Below, one piece after another: positions 1-12,350 of a DNA stretch of 64,000 nt. The DNA is from Lagopus muta (Eukaryota; Chordata; Aves; Galliformes; Phasianidae), in contig NC_064438.1 in NCBI RefSeq assembly GCF_023343835.1, positions 18,496,077 through 18,560,076 on the forward strand, given 5' to 3'. Position numbers and translations under genes: made by a program. A model generated the notes under the pieces. That model saw only the letters and a program-made list of their open reading frames with translations, had not been told where the DNA came from and did not search any database. How positions within the stretch are numbered: the first letter of the stretch is position 1; each line of letters starts with the position of its first letter.

Positions 1-1789
1 TGATCCTTATCCTGGCAGTTTTGTTTAGTCTAAGCTCAGCACAAGAACAAGGCATGTACATTGAAAGGAAAGATAACATTCAGAATTAAAGAGCAGAAAT
101 TCAGAATGCATTTAACCAGACATTATATGCAACCCCTTAAAAGGAAGTAATTTTTGTTATATAGTATCCTTGTATTATTATACGTCCTCAACATTTTGCT
201 TAGATCTGTGGTATTGACTCAGGAAATTGAAAAAAAAAAAAAAACGAAGGAAGAAAGGAAACCTCTCAACCATTTGTGATGCATAAACAGACGAGTATTT
301 CTGAGGACAAATTTATGGTGTGCAACAATAATGTTTCTCATGGTTCACATTAATGATTCTTCCCAATCTCAGCATACAGTAAAACACTCCAAAATATTAT
401 CTGTCACAAAAACGCACGTAAAATCCAAGGCATTTGGCATGTTCCTACTGATCTCCTCCTAAGGTTTCTTTGACAAATTCTGAAGAATTAAAAGGGATGA
501 GAAGCCAATGGAGCGAAAATCATTTCCCCATCTTTAATCAAATAATCCTCTCAGATACCTGAAAAGACCAAGCACTCTATACACTGTACAGGCAAGGTTC
601 CCTCTTAGCCTCAAGAGAAAGTTACCCAGGCTGCGACAACATTTTCAGAAGGCAGTAAGGGGTTGCACATTAATTCCAGCAAGAGTCAGTCTCACAAGTG
701 ACCAAAGGACACCCTCAAAGACAGCACTCCAAAGTGACCGTATGCAGACAAGTGCTTTCTGCCTTCCTGCACTTACGCATACCTACGGCAGAAACGTGTC
801 CTCACACCTCTGTTCCTCACAAGCTACAGAAGCACGCTGCTTCCCCAGCCATAAGGGGCAGCTAGGTGCACTATTTCAATAGTTGCACTATTTCAAGTGG
901 AAGAGAGAGGTTAAAAGAGACTGCAGGACTGTCAGTGGCTTATCCAGAGTCAAAGTTAAAGATGAGTGAACTGTCCCAATGCAGCTAGACAACTGTTGTT
1001 TTTTGGGGATTTTTTGCTTTAATCTGTTTGCTTTGTCATCAGGCTGTACTGTATGGTGTATTAGACAGCCATTTAATTAAAGCAAACCAAACAAAACTGT
1101 ATTTATAATAAATTCATAAGTTCTATTAAAACAACAAGAAGCAAAAAAAGACTTGAAGAAAGACTAAGAGGCTAAACTGGCCCACTTCCCTGTCTCAGCA
1201 ATTTGCCAATACTCAACTCCTGACCTTCAGCTGAAAGAGTAATGTGCTTTTCTCAACAGCACTAAAATGTAAATACTAGAGGAAAAATCAATTCACTGTC
1301 ATTTTGGAATTAAGAAATAAAATAAATCCAGAGCTATACAGAGCCAAGAAAATAATAATTAAGTCTCTGTTTAGCTTTTTAACGTATAAGAAGTTCCAGC
1401 ATAAACATACAGTTACATTTTCTTTTTTATTCTTCAGGTCCCAGTCAGAAGTCTGTAGATTGGTCTAGAATAAAAAGTGATAAAAGGATCCAACACGAAC
1501 TGCAAGATTGTAAGCACTACAGAAAAGGACAAGCGGATTATGTCTTTCATGGTGTTTCTTCCCTCTCATCCCTGTAATACCATAAACAACTTTTACTTTG
1601 ATCTTACATAACCCCCTAGCAAATTCACCAGTTGTTATAAGTCTCCATGCATCAACTGAAAAGCTTGTCTGAAATGTTTATTTGGCTCCAGCTTAGTCTT
1701 CAGCTCACGATTATACCATAGATGTCCTTAACCATCACAAGCATTTTGGTGTCACTCCAAGAGAGCTACAGCAATTACTAAGGCACTTC

Positions 1790-1808
1790 TGTTGTTGTTG
1801 TTGTTGTT
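1790..1808. repeat. (GTT)n microsatellite
   Basis: Six consecutive GTT units run across this stretch within ABTB2 intron 1. Confidence 0.85.
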
Positions 1809-4800
1809 TATATCAAGACTTCTTCATTTCTGCAATGGAAGAGAGAAATGCAGTCTCCTGATTGATTGCAATGTCACAAAAAAGCATCAGCTTTAGCTTT
1901 GTTTTTTTAAGCTCTCCCCTAAAAACAAACACCACAAGAATTCCACAAAAGCAATGCTTAGACTTTAATTTCATTTCTACACACCCAGCAGAACACCTGT
2001 CAATAGCCAAGATGCATCTTCTCAGTGGAAGACAGCATAGTTTGCACACCGTAAGAGGGAAAGCTTGATATGAAATAGGAGTGATGTACACCAACCTAAG
2101 ATGATTAAGATGTTTTCCCATTTACTGACCTTATCATTCCTGAAAACTCTTTGCAAACTGAATGAATGACACCTTACGGCATGTTCCAGAAGGTGGTGAC
2201 GTGAACTGAGGCATAAAGCAGGTAAAGTAGCCTACTGAACATCAGACAATTTTTTAAAAAAATGGTTCAGGTGCAATAGTAGGACAAGTACAAGACCTAC
2301 AAGTGCTCTGGCTTACAACTAACCTGAGTTATCTGAATTAAATGCATATACAACACCAGACAGTTTTTGTTTATTCAACAGGAAATTAAATAAATTCACA
2401 ACTCATGTGACCCATGTTAATTATTTTCATGGCTTACAGCCCACGGTCTGGGCTTTGCTGAGAGTCTACTTCAGAGATAAGAGCATAAAAAAGATCAATT
2501 CCAAGCAACTGCCTCTTAGAGGACCACCACCACAAAAACTGTCAGCCAGACTATAGCTCTGGAAAGCACACAAGTAATAGGTTTCGAGCAAATGAGGAGG
2601 AAGCTAACAATTCTAAATGACTTTCGTCTGCACATAGCATGTCAGCAGGTAGATTTTAAAAGAGAAGGACTTACTAGTTTGCAATTTCATTTAACTTGTA
2701 TTTAAAGGCCTGAGCCTTAGTTTCCAGTCATGAAAATGACAGCAGTTACAGCACACCCTTCCCTCAGAAGCTATTTTCAAACTATTAATTCTATTCCACA
2801 CACTCCACGCCCACAAAAGCTGCAACAACCCAGCAGGCTACAGGCAGGTATAACACAGGCAGACACTTTAATTAGAGACTCAGCCATGCCCTGCCCGTAG
2901 CTGGCCAGTCCCAACACTGAGCTCTCCTCACTCAACGTGCCAACCATACCAAATCATACCAACTGAAGCCAAAGACTTCCTAAGTACTAGGATGAGATCA
3001 CAACACCAGCTTTATTTGTGACCTAAGTCAGAAGGCAAGTCTGGATGCGTTTGGGTGGAAGGAACAAACCTTAACTTCATCTATCAGCATTTGCGCATCT
3101 TCTCCTCTATTGTTACCTTCCCTTGATAAGGCCTTGACTGTCAACATGACTTCATTTTAAAGGCTTTCCTTGCTCACAAATGCACAGCTCTGTCCTTAAA
3201 TCGACACTGATACTCCTATGTCTAGCAATAGTATTTCTTTAAACTCATGTTCTCTAAGGGAAGCAATCAGACGAATCAAAAGAAGGAATCAAACAAATTA
3301 AGAAATCATGAAGTCACCATACTCCTGGTTTTACTACTATCACAAACTTGCTTAGATTTAAGCAGATGTCAAGTATCAGGCACTTATATATTCAAAACAA
3401 CATGGAAATTAGTCCCACTAAAACAAGAGCATAAGAAATAATTGATTGTTTATCAGCCAGCATCCTAAGAGTTGAATGTAAGCAGACATTTTCTCACGCT
3501 GCCTAGTGGTGGAGTAGAACTTACCATGCAAGGTAGTTTTCCACTCACTGTCCTGAGTGTAAGACTGCAAAGCAAAACTACTCAGCCTGTAAGGGTGTGA
3601 AGATATTTATAAACACTGACCACATGTACTAACTTGAAAAGTTTAACATTTACTACATAAGAGCTTGTTTCCAAACATTCAAGGGAATACAGATTGGTGA
3701 GGAATTTGCTGGGTACTTCTGAGTAGCTAGAGAGTTCTTAGTTTTGTTTTTCTTATTTAGAATCTTCTTTTCATTTCAATGGCTCGAGATAGTTGGTCAA
3801 GATAAACACCTACTCATTTTGCATTTTATATTAAGGACACCACAGCAAAGCAATAATACCTTTAGCCTTATTGTTCCATTTTCTTACACTGCCATAAGTA
3901 TCTTTAAACACAAACTCACTTTTAGTTCAACCTTAAGATCTTTGGTTGAAGTTTCCAAGCACGAGTATTTTTTGGGCCTCCTTTCCTTCAGAAGTAACTT
4001 AGATACTTCAGTCCTAAGCACATGCCCCTCTGCAACTTGGTAATTGCATAAGTGAATTTTACTCAGTCTATTGTATGTAGGCATTTTCAGTACTTCACTT
4101 TTTACATTTCATGTAACACAAGGCTTTATAAGTTTAAACATCAGCATCGTATACTCACGCATTGCGACACCTGGCTAGTGAGGGTGACAGAAAAATGAAA
4201 GAGATAAGGCAGGAAGCTCTAGATGGGCCAGACAGTATGATACCAAATCATACTAGGTATAGGCACACAAATCAATTATTAAGGCAGGAAAGTGTTACAA
4301 CATTAATAGTGAAATCTCACCTCAATGCTATTAACATAATTTATTCAAAATGCACTTCCTCCTATGGTAGTGCTGAAACTGGCTTAGGAAAAACTCCAAA
4401 TCAAGTAGAATTAAGATTTCTGAACAATTCTAATATATATAACATCTGTGCACTGGGTGAGAGCTCAAGAAAGAGGAGGAAATCTGTAATGACAGTAATC
4501 AGTTAGGGAAGTTCACTGACAATCATCAGCACTCCCTGGATTAAGAAAATTCTGTCTTGGTCTCAAGAGCAGGTACGCAGTTCATACTTGTAGCTTTAGC
4601 AGCAATCCAAACAGCAATAGACATCAGTCTGAATACCACAGGACATAAACTTTTCTTTTTTTTTCTCTCCACTCCAGAAGTTCCTTCTGCACAGACCTGG
4701 CTCCTCAGTTTCACAGGAATAAGTTGTCACCAACATTGATTCCACTTGAAATAATCCAAATATCAGCCTTTGCAGATAGCAGTTACATACCGAGGGAGTT

Positions 4801-5398
4801 TCAATGCTTGATCTGAAACCAAATGAACTGAACGGATCCAAATTTTATTGCCACTGTGTAATATCAGCAATTTGAAAGAATAATTTAAGCCAGCATAACT
4901 ACATTGTTTGTTTTACTACCTGAAAAATACGTATGCACGTATAAACCTACTATAAAGAAAGAAGTAATAGGTATTTTAGCTTTACTTGATCTTCCTCCTA
5001 AGATTCATATCTGCAGATTTTTATATCTAGTGGTTTGCATTTATAACAGACACAAACATGTATATACAAGCACTAACATTAGGCTCAGAGAATTTGTCCC
5101 TGTGGGTTTGTGGATACAAATCCAGGTACTTGTGGGAGTAGAAGCACACAAGATATGCTGCAGTATGTTTGTACAGAGGTGAACAAGCTGTAATTCAAAC
5201 AAGATCATGGCTACAGCCATCTCATTTGCCATGGAAACATGCGTGAGGATCTAACATCTTCCTGCCTAGGAAGCCTGGTAAGGAATATGTGAGCACAGCA
5301 AAATGCACTCAACCTGACCCAATAAACAGAAGTTGCATAGCGAGGCCAATGCATCAGTTATGCTGTATACAGGCTGAAAAATCAGCAGCCATTTTTAA

Positions 5399-5653
5399 AT
5401 CACAGCATCAGGTAAGTTGGAAAAGCCCTTCAAGGTCACCAAGTCCAACCATCAGCCTGACCAACCAAGTCCCATCACTAAAGCATGTCCCTCAGTGCCA
5501 CATCCATGTCTCAAATACCTCCAGTTGCCAAGACTCCCCCACTTCCCTGGGCAGCTGCCCCAATGCTTGATCACCATCTTGTGAACAAAATATTCCTGGC
5601 AACAATCTGAACCTCCCCTGGTCACCTTGAGACTATTTTCTCTCATCCTACCA
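5399..5653 (-). mobile_element. CR1 LINE 3'-end fragment, antisense
   Basis: Read on the plus strand this starts with a TCACAG-CATCAGG-like block followed by GTTGGAAAAG...CAAGGTCACCAAGTCCAACCATCA. That is the reverse complement of the typical avian CR1 3' terminus. It continues through the matching CCCTGGGCAGC and AACCTCCCCTGG blocks. It is a truncated 3' fragment and contains no useful open frame. The family assignment is from remembered consensus; the subfamily is not determined. Confidence 0.85.
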
Positions 5654-6658
5654 CTTATGATCTTTTCTGTAGGCTTCTGGATTTTCAGCCAATGCACTGA
5701 TGAGGCTGCCAGACAGCCAGGAACTCAAAGGACACCTTCCTATCCACTTCAGTGGAGGGATGGATGGCCTTTTATCCACTCTCCCATCAATGTACCTGAG
5801 CCTGCCCCCACACAATAAGAGGCACGATCCAAGACCATTCCAGCCCAAAGACATTTATTCACATTAGCAAGGGCAGGAGAAGTTCCCCAGACCACAGGAA
5901 GCTTTCAGCCAGTGCAGTGTTAACAGAAGATGGCTTAGCTTGCCAGCAGGTGCAAATGAAATCCTGTCCCATGTCTACCAAGCAAGCTGATCAGGTATTA
6001 GGGGAGCCCAGAGCAGAGATTAGACACAGCTGTGTGATTCACAGCTATAACCAAGGAGATTCAAACCACTGCTTAAGATGTATGCATTTCTGTTAGACCA
6101 TGATATGACACAGAAGACAGATGTGGTGGTTTATTTATTTTAAATGATTTGTACACAAGCTGAGGTACAGCTGCATTTCTTCTCAGCACAGCTTATTGAT
6201 GGCAGTTGCAGCTCCCTTCCCCAAAATAACGCCCTCCCAGCATGCAGCTTTGCTCAGTACTTGTGAAGCTGATAGCTTATTAAAATTGATGAGGCTCTTT
6301 ATGAGCACACCGGTTTGTTCAGTTCAGATAACAAAAGGACATTCACTGAGAAGTCACAAATGTATTCTTTCAGTGCTGGATCTCAGTACAGCACAAGACT
6401 ACACTGAAATAAAACACATTTCACACCAGCTAAATAACTACAAAAGTAATTTTTAAGAATGGTGTTGCTCTAAAGAAAAAAATTCTCAATGCCAAAATCA
6501 GCACTAAATTTTAACCTATATAGGCACAATGAGATACACGAAAGAAAATCAGGCTAGTAAGTGAGACTAAACCCTACAGCCATGCTTGACTCTTGGTAGA
6601 CAGTCCTGCAGTGTTGACTATCGCAGAGTAAAAACCTCATCTGTGGAATAACTCTATC

Positions 6659-6680
6659 AAAAAAAAAAAAAAAAAAAAAA
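6659..6680. repeat. poly-A tract, 22 nt
   Basis: An uninterrupted run of 22 adenines in ABTB2 intron 1. No gene body or duplicated target site is obvious beside it, so I treat it as a simple repeat. Confidence 0.85.
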
Positions 6681-9600
6681 GAGCATCTTTTCAAAGAAAA
6701 ATGAATTTATTTCAGACTCTGTTTTTACTGCTTGCTGGCTAAACAATTAACATGCTAACTCATTGATTAGTTCATCCACAGAGACCCTAAAGTGTCTTAG
6801 CTAAGAAGTACATGAAGAAACAGCATTACTGAGTTAAATTCTTTTTCTTTTTCTGCAGGAACATCTGTCAACACTTACATCTCCAGAACATCAGGATGTG
6901 CTGATGCATAAAATCGCACAGCAGGTGTATCGGCTGCCACAGGAGCATTCAGCAATAACCAGAGACTTCAGTACAACCTAAGTGCTGTTGTTAATAGCAC
7001 AGTAATATCAAAACATACCTGAAGCATTGACAGTTCAGATTCTAACAAATTACACATCAGTCAAATCAAGTAGAAGAATCACATTTCCAAGGTCAGTTCA
7101 TATTTCTTCTAGTCTCCCAGCAAATGTTTTAAATGAGTTGACTCTGATATTCCAAGATAGAATGTGTAAAATTCCCTGTGAAACTACCGGATGCATTCTC
7201 TACTTCTGCTTTATCAATCCAAGGGATATCATACATCTCCACCTAGTTTAAAATGGAAAAAGAAACACGTATGCCAAGTTATGAGACTTGGAAAAAGAAA
7301 GAACCAACAAAAAACATTCCAGTTGCTATGCTGTTCAGCAGCTGCTAATGACTTCTGTTGCCTTTAAAGATGTTTCACTTTTCTTCCAACTTGCACTGCA
7401 TTATTTTGCAACATCCCACCCAGACTCCAAGAATACTTAGCCCTGGGACGTGTTAACATACCCAGGGAGCTCCACAGAGCCCACAAGCTCAGGTGGCATT
7501 CCTGCTTCAAGGACAGAACTCACAGAAACAGAAACTACCTCACAGATACTACGGATTGTTGATTAAAGAACAGCTTCATAGAGAGGGTAAAACAAATAAA
7601 TAAACAAACCATAGATTATTGTTTATTTAAAAATAAAACTGAAATCCCCCTTAAGCATCTAGAGAGCTTTAAGCTTCACTCTTCACACACCAGGTGTTAA
7701 TTAAAATGTTTGTTATAATAAACACTAAGCTTCCAGGCTCCAAAGCCATAAGAATACCTACTGGACTACTTTATTTGATGGGAGATTAGCTGCAGAAGGA
7801 GAACAGGTCTAAATACCAGTCTCTCAGGAACTTAGAAAGATTCATGTGTTCACTTACTGTTTCTTAGACTCCAAGGAAGCATGCTATCCTGATCTAATAA
7901 TGAAAACCATATTCAATAGATCTTAATGCCATAAAGGTCCATTATGATAATCCAGTGCAATCTTCTGCACAGTACACTGCCAAGGATTTCATACAGAGAT
8001 TGCAATGCTTGACTGGAGTTGGAACTTAACCTCTAAGAGCTTTTTATCTCTAGCATCAAACTCAGTACTATAAGACAAAACCCAACAAACCTGTGCCAAG
8101 TTTGGAATTTACAAGTACTCCATTAAAATGTTCTTACTGTAAAAAGAAACCAAGACAACAGTAAAGCAGTGAAGACTGTTCCTTACTCTGGAATAAATCC
8201 AGTTATTTTACCACTAGATCTACCTCAGATGTAAATTAAAGACAAAATCATTTGAGAGTGCTGTGGAGAGCAATGTGAATACTAGTAATTTACAATTCCT
8301 ATGGGGAGAAAGAATAAGCAAGGTATTTCAAGCTTTTTGCATCCACACTGTGACCTTACAATTGCAAGGAAAGCCATTTAGAAGATTCACTGACTTGTGT
8401 CAGGTGAAATACTTGTGACAGACTGTCACAGGAAATCACAGTGTACCTTCATATGCACTTCATTCAATTTCCAGACTTAAAAAAAAAATGCATTCAATTA
8501 TTGACAGAATTGATCTGAAAGACAAGAGCAACAAAGAGAGAAGCCAACCCCCCCATGGCCAATGACTGCTTGGTATTGCACTACACAAGCGTTATCGTAA
8601 CTGACCATTTGCTGTTTTGAATATTTATAAGCATTCCCTGCACAGTCACTCCAACTTTCACTGAGCACCAGCTTCCAAGCATTCACTGCCCTTTTTCCAA
8701 GAAAGATCTCTCTTAGGAAGGAGGAAAAAAAAATATAAGAAAAAAAATGTCTGCAAAGGACTGACTTCCTTTTACACACAGAAATAGACAGGAGCACTGA
8801 ACTCAGAACATCTCGAGTGCACAAATAGAATCGCAGTATTTTATTCTACCTTACAATGAACAAGAGAGGGAACTGAGTCCTATTTTTGTGCCTGGAGACA
8901 AATACTCCCACAGGATTATGATAAACATTTTGGCAGAAGACAAGACATCCCCATACCTTTATAGACTTGTAGCAAAGAATTCGTAGTTCAAAAACTAGAT
9001 GTCTGCCTGTCTGATATGGTTACATATTGTACCAGAACCAGGAGCACAGCCCAGGCTCCCGGAATTTATTTCACATGCATTTAGTAGTATAATCACTGGA
9101 CAGAGTGCAGATAGAGCGCATGAGAGGGTTTGTGACCAGCCATCCTCTTACAAAGCAAGAATGAAGCAGGCTGACCTGATGTGGAGATGCTGCAGCACTG
9201 CACCTCTGCACTATGGATCTGAATCACTGTTACAGTTTGGACACCAAGTAACAGTGGGCTGTCAATGCACCCACGGAGCAGAAGTCAAGGGAGCCAACCT
9301 TTCCCTTTTAAAGCATTTCATTAGCAACATTCACCCAACGTATCTCTGTTCCTCAGAAAATCTGCTCCTTGTCTCTTGCTGTGAGATTACCTTTTGCAGA
9401 GGATCTAGACACTTGGTTTTATACACAGTTAAAACAGGAAGGCATTCTGCATGGAACACCTGATTGTAACAATGAGGCCAGCAAAGGCCATGAAACTGTG
9501 TGTGGATAGACTACTTGTCCAAATTAAATGTTTCCCTAAATTTTCCACACAAAAAAAAAATAAAATAAAATATGGTGCTCCTCAATGTGACGATGCAAAA

Positions 9601-10454
9601 CAAACAGTACAGGTTCCCAACAGAACTGTCAAGACTTAAGCCTTTCAAATTGCTCCTCATTCTCTTAAGTGGAGGTCAACATTCCTCTGTCTGGTTATTT
9701 CCTCAACTGTTAAAAAAAAAAAAACAAAAAAAACACCAACTGCTTTCTGAACAAGTTACAGACGTACCTTAATGCTATGTTATTCTCATTACCAAGGCAC
9801 CATCCCACATACTCATTTTGGCAAGCCAAGCTCAAGCTCGTTTATGACATGAGTGCAATTATAACACAGACTTCTGGTGAGCAAGAAGCAAGTCTAAGTG
9901 AGAAGCAGTTAGACATTTCTGTTCAGAAACTAAATTTCACTACCGCAAAGGAAAAAAAGACCTCAATGTTGTTTTCCCTCTCCAGGCTGTATGTGGGAAC
10001 AGCATCTTTAAGACGAAACTGCGAAATTGTCAGTGTGACTTATTACACACTGGCGGGAGACCAAAGTAAACTTTGTTCAAAACACTGACTGTATTTTTCA
10101 GAAGAGCATCTCGTAACGCACATTTCACCCTCTGAGCGCCAAGAAGCAACGCTCACATGCCAGTTTGAGCAGGAACACTCCCAGCAGCAGCTGGTAGAAA
10201 GTCAGAAGACATCTGTTAAGTCAGCAGGGCTTGGCTTCCCACCACCTCCACACTTCATATAAACTGGTATGCCCTAAGAAAGCGGTGTCATTCCAGTCTG
10301 GTAGACATCCACTTTGTGTGTGCACAGGACGCTATCTGGGCACAATTCTGATGAAAAGCAAAACAAACAAACAAAAAACAACCTAAAAAAACCCAAGCCC
10401 ATGGAAAGCATCTATTTTAACCTGACATTTGCTGAGATGAAGGCTGGCCCTTAC

Positions 10455-11319
10455 CATTAGCGTTCTTCCCACAGATGAGATGCTCGTACGGCTGCAGCAC
10501 TCCCCAGAGCTCAGCATCGTTGTTGATCACCATCTCCAGGATTTCAGCCGAGATCTCCCCTCCACCGCCGTCCGGGCTCTGACTCGCCAGAACCCTGCCC
10601 TTGATCTCTTCTACCAGGTTCTCCATGCAAGCGGTCAAGGAGATGGCCGCGTATTCGTGGATCCTGACCGAGATCCTGGTGTCCACCATCCACCTGAAGA
10701 ACCTCCCCACCGAGAAGGTCAGCCCGCACCTGGCCGATTTGCCCTTCCTCAGCCCGTCCCCGGCGCTCATGCTGTAGAGGGAGAGCGCCCTGACGGCGGC
10801 CAGCACGCAGCTCTCGGCCAGCGCCCAGCTCTGGATGAGCTTGACGGCGCTCTGCACCTCGAAGCGGGTGCACTTGGAGTGCATGACGCTCAGGCGCTGG
10901 GCCTCCCTGGAGACGCGGATCAGAGCGCGTCTCAGCAGCTGGGAGAGCCGCCGGACGGCCTCGACGGAGAAGGGCCTGCCGCTCCCGTCCCCCTTCGCCT
11001 TTCGGAGTATTCTTCCGATGTCTTCATCGCTCCAAGGGTACTCCTCCAGATCCGGCAGCCTCGGGCACTTGGAAAAGATATCGGCGACCTCGGGGTCCTC
11101 CGGCAGCACCGTGTTCACCGTATCCCAGCTGTTATTCCGACTGTTCATGGAGCCCGAGTAGTACCACCAGTTGCCCCTGTGCTGTGAAGAGGTGAAGGCT
11201 TGGGAGTTGGACTTGGACGAGGAGAGGCTGAGGGACCTGCAGGAATCCCCTGCCCCATAACCAGAGTCCAGAGTCAGATCCTCCAGGGTCTTCAGAGTAG
11301 AGCTGTATATCCCAGCCAT
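10455..11319 (-). CDS. ABTB2: ABTB2 coding exon 1 (ankyrin repeat and BTB domain protein 2, N-terminal 288 residues)
   Basis: The frame opens with ATG at 11319 and runs 288 codons plus one base to AATG|GTAAGG, a good donor at 10454. Past the donor the open frame continues only 11 codons into intron, so the exon must end there. The protein starts [15 protein letters not shown] and matches the remembered human ABTB2 N-terminus nearly throughout. Residues 1-70 are Ser-rich and probably disordered. Residues about 118-185 are helical and H2B-like. Residues about 198-277 ([13 protein letters not shown]...[13 protein letters not shown]) resemble histone H2A. The ankyrin repeats and BTB domain are encoded by later exons outside the window. 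BTB proteins of this family are thought to act as scaffolds or cullin-3 adaptors; that role is family knowledge, not visible here. The ATG context has G at +4 but C at -3. Gene identity is very secure. Confidence 0.95.
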
Positions 11320-12350
11320 AGGAAAGTCGGGCGGGCCAAACGCGAGGCGCGCGAAAGGTGAGGCCGGAGCGGATCCCTACTGCGCTCAGCGACCCGGAGC
11401 CGCCGGCCGAGCAGCAGCGTAGCGGGCAGGAGCTCCCTCGGCACGCCGGCTCCGCCGAGGGCCGGCTACCTCCATGCCGCGGGCCGGCTGCGCTCGGCCA
11501 TCTTCCGTCCCAGAGCGGCCGGCGGCGGCGGACGGAGGGGCGGCGGCGGACAGGGCGGCTCGCGAGGCCCCGGAGCGGGCGCGAGGCGGGCTGCGCGCGA
11601 GCCGCTCGGCGGGACACTTGCGGCGGCTCCGAGTCAACTTCTCCGCCGCGCCTCCGCCGGGCGCCCCGCACGGCCGCATGCAAACGAGCTGAGGGGAGAG
11701 GCACCAATCGGCGGCGCCGACGGGGATCGTCTCCGCCAGTGGAAGCCGAGCTGGGCGGCTAGTATGCAAAGCGGGCGGGTGGGCGGGGCGCGGAGGGGAC
11801 GCGAGGACAGCAGGGCGCGCGGCTGCGGATCCGCGAGAGCGCAGCACTGCTTTGCGCCGCTCTCGGCCGGGCAGCGCGTGCCTCCCCGGTGCCGCCAGCA
11901 CAGCGCAGCCCCGGCCGAGCCGCGAGAGAAAGCCGCCTTTGTGGCGGTCGTCTTCCGCCTTCGCCAGCCCCTCTTCGAGAGCCATCCGAAGCGGCTCCCG
12001 GTGTTTCCCCGCTTTCTCGGATCGAGGGTCGCGCACGCCCGGTTCGCACCCCCCCGCTCCTCCGCCGGGACCAGCGGCTGAATGGGGGATTGTGCGGGCT
12101 GCGGCATGCCGGGCTCTGAAAGGAGCCTTTGTGCGGCCGTTTACACAGCCCCGACCTTGAACCGCGCAGTGCGAGCGGCGTCCGGCAGCGCCCCCCAGCC
12201 CCTTCGGGTCGGCAGCTGCAGCGCGGGACGAGGGCGCCACCTGGCTGCAGCACGGCGCCACGTGCGCGGCTGCCCCACCTCGAGCAGCGCTGCAGCTTCC
12301 CCCCACCGAGGACCGCGAGCCGGGCGGAACGCGATCCTTAACCTTCTTCC
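11320..12350 (-). promoter_or_regulatory. ABTB2: ABTB2 CpG-island promoter and 5' UTR
   Basis: Upstream of the ABTB2 ATG, about 1 kb is strongly G+C- and CpG-rich, unlike the AT-rich DNA on either side. It includes GC boxes (GGGCGGG near 11773 and GGGCGGGG near 11782), a CCAAT box at 11703-11707, two octamer-like ATGCAAA motifs at 11678-11684 and 11764-11770, and a CACGTG E-box at 12259-12264. I see no convincing TATA box. The transcription start cannot be fixed from sequence. Long open frames on both strands here are a consequence of GC richness and are not called as genes. Confidence 0.75.
11678..11770. promoter_or_regulatory. Octamer-like / CCAAT / octamer-like cluster in ABTB2 promoter
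   Basis: ATGCAAA at 11678-11684 (TTTGCAT on the gene strand), CCAAT at 11703-11707 and ATGCAAA at 11764-11770 fall within 93 bp, followed by GC boxes. The spacing suggests a core promoter, but factor binding is inferred only from the motifs. Confidence 0.45.

Larger units (their letters stand above)
1..10454 (-). other. ABTB2: ABTB2 intron 1 (partial, 5' part of the intron)
   Basis: The stretch lies directly downstream, on the minus strand, of the splice donor that ends ABTB2 coding exon 1, so it is the beginning of intron 1. The acceptor is not in the window. In mammals this intron is very long, which fits. Reading both strands I see no exon of ABTB2 or another gene. Open frames here are short, lack recognisable domains and are bounded by AT-rich stop-dense DNA. 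Recognisable contents are an antisense CR1 piece near 5.4-5.65 kb, a GTT run near 1.8 kb and a 22-nt poly-A near 6.66 kb. Confidence 0.8.

Noticed and set aside
4162-4506. 114-codon plus-strand frame in ABTB2 intron 1
   Set aside because: No domain, AT-rich, no splice or promoter context.
8999-9463. 154-codon plus-strand frame in ABTB2 intron 1
   Set aside because: No domain, signal or promoter is recognised, and it is in intronic DNA with neighbouring stops; chance length is plausible.
10480-11187. 235-codon plus-strand frame opposite ABTB2 exon 1
   Set aside because: It is the antisense shadow of the true ABTB2 exon and has no recognisable domain.
11386-12306. 306-codon minus-strand open frame and overlapping frames in the ABTB2 CpG island
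   Set aside because: The composition is dominated by Ala, Arg, Gly and Pro, as expected when stop codons are rare in GC-rich DNA. Comparable frames occur on the opposite strand and no domain is visible.
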